From positions 1 through 10,839 of the forward strand of contig PAJD01000030.1 of the NCBI GenBank assembly GCA_002705605.1: a stretch of DNA of 10,839 nt, read 5' to 3'. Below, piece after piece: positions 8,462 to 10,839 of this stretch; the first letter of the stretch is position 1, and every line of letters begins with the position of its first letter. This DNA comes from Fidelibacterota bacterium. Lineage in GTDB: Bacteria; Fidelibacterota; Marinisomatia; SCGC-AAA003-L08; D37C17. Made by a program: the position numbers and the translations under genes. Below the pieces are notes generated by a model. That model saw only the letters and a list, made by a program, of their open reading frames with translations. It made no database searches and was not told the origin of the DNA.

Positions 8462-8908
8462 TTATTTTATATCCATACCTATCAACTGATTTTGAAGTTT
8501 TAAATGATCCTTATCAGCTGATTCATTATTAATAGAAGTATTATCAACAATATTATTATTACCCTTAACTTCTACCTTTAATAGAGTACTATACAAACTA
8601 CCCTTCCAAGTAAAATTCTCACCAGAAGCATTACAAATCCTGTAATACTTAAATGCACTAGAAAAATCTAATACATTAGTTTCATCTTCAGATAGATTGC
8701 ATTCAGAATCTTTATTTGAGCTAATATCTTCAATTGATATAATAACATCTTGATTGATTGATTCCTCGATTGGCTGCTCAATTACAACAACATCTTCTAT
8801 TAGATTCTTATTATCAGCGATAGTATCTACAGGACTAACAACTTTATAGTAAAAAAATAATCCGAAAACTAATCCAAGAGTTGAAAAAGCAATTAATTTA
8901 TCTTTCAT
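8462..8908 (-). CDS. Small membrane-anchored protein of unknown function
   Basis: The 148-residue product has a short positive N-terminus (MKDK) and one hydrophobic segment (about 5-25). A Ser/Asp/Glu-rich linker (about 30-75) follows, then a compact motif at 79-110, with DFSSAF..YR......FTWKGSLYSTL, and a hydrophilic tail. The segment resembles a short 'F..AF...R...G...F.W.G..Y.T' motif that I recall from hypothetical proteins of Bacteroidota, often with a similar membrane anchor. That likeness is from memory and has not been searched. The ATG start is supported by AAGGAG eight bases upstream, one of the few strong ribosome sites in the window. It lies upstream of hflKC on the same strand, but an inverted repeat separates them, so a shared operon is uncertain. 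Confidence 0.82.
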   Translation of the reverse strand: MKDKLIAFSTLGLVFGLFFYYKVVSPVDTIADNKNLIEDVVVIEQPIEESINQDVIISIEDISSNKDSECNLSEDETNVLDFSSAFKYYRICNASGENFTWKGSLYSTLLKVEVKGNNNIVDNTSINNESADKDHLKLQNQLIGMDIK

Positions 8909-9023
8909 GATTTATTCTCCTTTTTTAATTGAGGTTAACTATAAATATATACTTGCAAGATTGTATTTTGTTCCTAAATGAATATCATTTTGTTTAATAA
9001 AAAATCAATAATATATTAGAGTG
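8909..9023. other. Divergent intergenic region with candidate promoter and direct repeat
   Basis: This AT-rich 115-bp gap separates divergent genes and must hold promoters for both. On the plus strand TTGTTT (8990-8995) and TATATT (9012-9017) are spaced by 16 bases. If used, they would start the transcript almost at the ATG at 9024. The octamer ATTTTGTT occurs twice (8965-8972 and 8987-8994), 22 bp apart, flanking an inverted repeat AAATGA-ATA-TCATTT (8976-8990). This could be an operator. No promoter is convincing on the minus strand. Confidence 0.35.
8917..8922 (-). promoter_or_regulatory. Shine-Dalgarno site AAGGAG for the 148-residue protein
   Basis: On the minus strand AAGGAG is followed by eight bases and then ATG at 8908. 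It fixes the start of the small membrane-anchored protein and stands out because most other genes here have no clear ribosome site. Confidence 0.8.
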
Positions 9024-9197
9024 ATGGTAGAATTCTTCTTATTTATGTTGTCTGCTTTTTTTAGTTTAGCTGGAATTAAATTAATCTTATTAAAAACAGG
9101 GAACCATGATACTGATATGTTTATGAAAATCATTGGATTAATTTTATTTATACCATCAATATATATTGTCCTTGAAACTTTAAAAATTATTAAATAA
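9024..9197 (+). CDS. 57-residue two-helix membrane protein, unknown function
   Basis: The ATG at 9024 opens a 57-codon frame ending in TAA. It encodes an N-terminal hydrophobic segment (about 3-24), a short polar loop (KTGNHDTD, 24-31) and a second hydrophobic segment (about 33-52) ending in Lys. This layout is typical of small inner-membrane proteins. Its stop lies one base before the ATG of the selenoprotein gene, so coupling is likely. A GTG just before the ATG is an alternative start, and the ribosome site is weak (GAG five bases upstream). I do not recognise a family. The case for it is its hydrophobic pattern and tight fit in front of two well-supported genes. A minus-strand frame across the same bases is less credible. 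Confidence 0.6.
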   Translation: MVEFFLFMLSAFFSLAGIKLILLKTGNHDTDMFMKIIGLILFIPSIYIVLETLKIIK

Positions 9198-9198
9198 A

Positions 9199-9423
9199 AT
9201 GAATATACATATAGAATACTGCATAAAATGAAATTATGAACCTGAATTTGACCGTGTGTCAAAAATGATAAAAAAAATTTCTTCTAATTCTAAAATATCA
9301 AGCAATAGAGACTATCCAAGATCTGGTTCATTTGAAATTGAAGTCGATGGAAAAATTGTATACTCTAAATTAAAGACATATAGATTTCCAACAGAAGAAG
9401 ATATTAATAAATTAATCAAATAA
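9199..9423 (+). CDS. selW: SelW/Rdx-family selenoprotein with in-frame TGA (Sec11)
   Basis: Read through one TGA (9229-9231), the frame gives a 74-residue protein that fits the SelT/SelW/SelH (Rdx) thioredoxin-like family. An N-terminal beta strand, NIHIEYC, leads to the redox motif C8-I-K-U11, so the TGA falls exactly at the CxxU selenocysteine position. A helix and the conserved SGSFEIEVDGKIVYSK segment (42-57) follow, then FPTEEDINKLI at the end. The family is thought to act in thiol redox reactions, with the exact substrate unknown. Start and stop fit tightly between neighbours: 1 base after the small membrane protein and 8 bases before the glycosyltransferase. No Shine-Dalgarno is visible. 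UGA is unlikely to mean Trp here, because the other genes use TGG and have no internal TGA. A sequencing error replacing a Cys codon is the main alternative. Confidence 0.9.
9247..9263 (+). promoter_or_regulatory. Candidate bacterial SECIS hairpin
   Basis: TTTGAC (9247-9252) and GTCAAA (9258-9263) form a perfect 6-bp stem around the loop CGTGT. The loop begins 21 bases after the UGA and has G as its second base. From established work, bacterial SECIS elements are a short stem with a small apical loop about 16-37 bases downstream of the UGA, with a G in the first two loop positions. A lower helix, TTAT (9234-9237) with ATAA (9268-9271), could extend the stem across an internal loop. SelB recognition is inferred. 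Confidence 0.75.
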
Positions 9424-9431
9424 AATTTAAA

Positions 9432-10529
9432 ATGAACATCCTATTAATCGAACCATTCTTCACTGGCTCTCATAAGCAGTGGGCTGAAGGTTATAAAAAT
9501 CACAGTCAACACAATATAGAGATTATTTGTTTAAAAGGGATATATTGGAAATGGAGAATGCATGGCGGAGCAATCACACTTTCAAAAAAATTTAATAATT
9601 ATGTAAAAAAAAATGGAAAACCTGATTTAATATTAGTAACAGACATGTTAAACCTCCCAGTTTTCACATCATTTTCAGATGTTTCAGAAGTACCTATTGT
9701 ATCTTTTTTTCATGAGAATCAAATAACATATCCATGGTCAACCCAGGATAGAGATAAAGAGAAAAATAGAGATCATCATTATGGATTTATAAATTATACA
9801 ACAGCATTAAGAAGTGATTTGATTATGTTTAACTCTAAATTTCATAAAAATATTTTCATTAAAGAACTAAAAAAATTTTTAAAACAATTCCCTGATCATA
9901 ATGATTTATATAATGTTGATGAAATCGAAGATAAATCAATTGTATCTTACCTTGGGTTAGATTTAAAAAAATTTGATGCATATAAAAATAATTCACAAAA
10001 TAAAATTCCAATAATACTCTGGAATCATAGATGGGAATATGATAAGAATCCTGATGATTTTTTTAATTGTTTAAAAAAATTAAAAAAAGAAAAAATTAAA
10101 TTTAAGCTCATTATACTAGGAGAAGAATTTCAGACAGAAATGCAGGTGTTTACTGAAGCTAGGGATTATTTTTTCGATGAAATAATTCACATGGGTTATT
10201 GTGAATCATTCTCTGAATATGCTGCTTTTCTAAATAAAGCTGATATTATTCCAGTAACAACAAATCAAGAATTTTTTGGTGTTAGCGTTATAGAAGCTAT
10301 ATATTGCGATGTATATCCATTATTACCAAATAGATTAACATATCCTGAATTATTTGATAATAAAAAAAATCCAGAAAACTTTTATTTAAATTCTAGTGAG
10401 CTATTTATAAAATTAAAAGAATATATAAAGAATAAACATAAAAAATCATTGAAGAAATACTCAAAAGAATATGATTGGTCTTCAATTGCTAAAAACTATG
10501 ATAGCTTAATGAATAAAATAATTAAATAA
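9432..10529 (+). CDS. GTDC1/DUF3524-type glycosyltransferase, tRNA-queuosine alpha-mannosyltransferase family
   Basis: The 365-residue product has the two-part structure of this GT-B family. The N-terminal DUF3524 domain (about 1-170) carries EPFFTGSHKQWAEGY, the W.WRMHGGA block, DLILVTDMLNL and FFHENQITYPWS. The GT4-type C-terminal domain carries ILWNHRWEYDKNP (about 195-207), LILGEEF, and an EX7E-like nucleotide-sugar site, E280-FFGVSVI-E288, followed by PLLPNRLTYPE. The vertebrate member (GTDC1/QTMAN) transfers mannose from GDP-mannose to queuosine in tRNA-Asp. Bacterial members share the domain, and a tRNA substrate here is inferred. The protein is cytosolic, with no signal or membrane segment. 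It starts 8 bases after the selenoprotein gene, so the two are probably co-transcribed. No Shine-Dalgarno is visible. Confidence 0.92.
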   Translation: MNILLIEPFFTGSHKQWAEGYKNHSQHNIEIICLKGIYWKWRMHGGAITLSKKFNNYVKKNGKPDLILVTDMLNLPVFTSFSDVSEVPIVSFFHENQITYPWSTQDRDKEKNRDHHYGFINYTTALRSDLIMFNSKFHKNIFIKELKKFLKQFPDHNDLYNVDEIEDKSIVSYLGLDLKKFDAYKNNSQNKIPIILWNHRWEYDKNPDDFFNCLKKLKKEKIKFKLIILGEEFQTEMQVFTEARDYFFDEIIHMGYCESFSEYAAFLNKADIIPVTTNQEFFGVSVIEAIYCDVYPLLPNRLTYPELFDNKKNPENFYLNSSELFIKLKEYIKNKHKKSLKKYSKEYDWSSIAKNYDSLMNKIIK

Positions 10530-10533
10530 ACAA

Positions 10534-10839
10534 TTATTTTGCCAACGCCCCCATAGGATCCCAAGGATTTAAAGAAATAGGCTTTTGATTAAAAAGTTTC
10601 AAAATATCTTTTGTTAAATATTTTTTATCAACAACAACTTCATAATTATATTCATCGAACCATTCATCAGACATCAAGAAATAACCCTTGTCTCCGCTTT
10701 TATTTCCCCAGCTATTTTCTACTCTCCATTTAGTTGATTTGTTTTTTTTCAAATCAACACCAGTGAATAACATCGCATGGGTCATTTGACTATCTCCGTA
10801 TTCTAAACGTGTTGCTTTATCCATATTTGAATCTACACC
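10534..10839 (-). CDS. pepC: C-terminal part of PepC / bleomycin-hydrolase-type cysteine aminopeptidase
   Basis: This is the last 101 codons of a gene whose start lies beyond the right edge. The frame stays open to 10839 (GVDSN before the first visible Met). Family C1B hallmarks are clear: RLEYGDSQMTHAMLFTGVD with the catalytic His (codon 10777-10779), WRVENSWGNKSGDKGYF with the catalytic Asn (10714-10716), SDEWFDEY, and the terminal PWDPMGALAK. The catalytic Cys is outside the window. These are cytosolic hexameric aminopeptidases that trim peptides, and in the family the C-terminal tail reaches into the active site. The gene converges with the glycosyltransferase gene, with four bases between the two stops and no separate terminator. 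Confidence 0.95.
   Translation of the reverse strand, partial: GVDSNMDKATRLEYGDSQMTHAMLFTGVDLKKNKSTKWRVENSWGNKSGDKGYFLMSDEWFDEYNYEVVVDKKYLTKDILKLFNQKPISLNPWDPMGALAK

Noticed and set aside
9229..9231. TGA as tryptophan through a changed genetic code
   Set aside because: The other genes use TGG for Trp and show no internal TGA over more than 3,000 codons. The single TGA also sits at the exact CxxU selenocysteine position.
9005..9262. Minus-strand 85-residue frame
   Set aside because: It overlaps the 57-residue membrane protein and the first third of the selenoprotein gene on the other strand. Its hydrophobic stretch mirrors the plus-strand helices, and it has no ribosome site.

Overview
This is a low-GC (roughly 30% by eye) bacterial window with seven protein-coding genes and one further gene that is only readable if a TGA codon is decoded as selenocysteine. 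Very AT-rich genes, weak Shine-Dalgarno signals, TAA at every visible stop, and a huge exported protein built from fibronectin III, Cys-rich 'ECGVCGG' and thrombospondin-3-like calcium repeats all suggest an uncultured marine bacterium of the Bacteroidota / Neomarinimicrobiota (SAR406) kind. The sequence alone cannot decide the phylum.

Left half (1-6345, minus strand): one uninterrupted frame of 2,115 codons starts at a GTG and runs off the left edge. It encodes a secreted or surface multidomain protein. In order it has a signal peptide, a beta-rich module, a Cys-rich array, 'GWN-I-S' modules, two 'GVFDG..CVG' modules among six FN3 domains, two tandem-95/cadherin-like domains, and more than 430 residues of Asp-rich TSP3-type repeats. 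The last four visible repeats are almost identical at the DNA level.

Middle (6437-8908, minus strand): a small membrane-anchored protein of unknown function, then hflK and hflC, the two SPFH membrane proteins that control the FtsH protease. hflK and hflC lie in the same reading frame and are separated only by one TAA codon, with hflC starting at TTG. A perfect 11-bp inverted repeat lies between the small gene and hflK.

Right part (9024-10529, plus strand): a tight three-gene group. It holds a 57-residue membrane protein, a 74-codon SelW/Rdx-family selenoprotein with a CxxU motif and a bacterial-type SECIS hairpin just after the UGA, and a GTDC1/DUF3524-type glycosyltransferase related to tRNA-queuosine mannosyltransferase. 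At the right edge a convergent minus-strand gene is the C-terminal end of a bleomycin-hydrolase/PepC-type cysteine aminopeptidase.

The strongest discovery is the selenoprotein at 9199-9423, which standard gene calling would miss. No selenocysteine machinery genes (selA, selB, selC, selD) are in the window, so selenium use by this organism rests on this gene alone.
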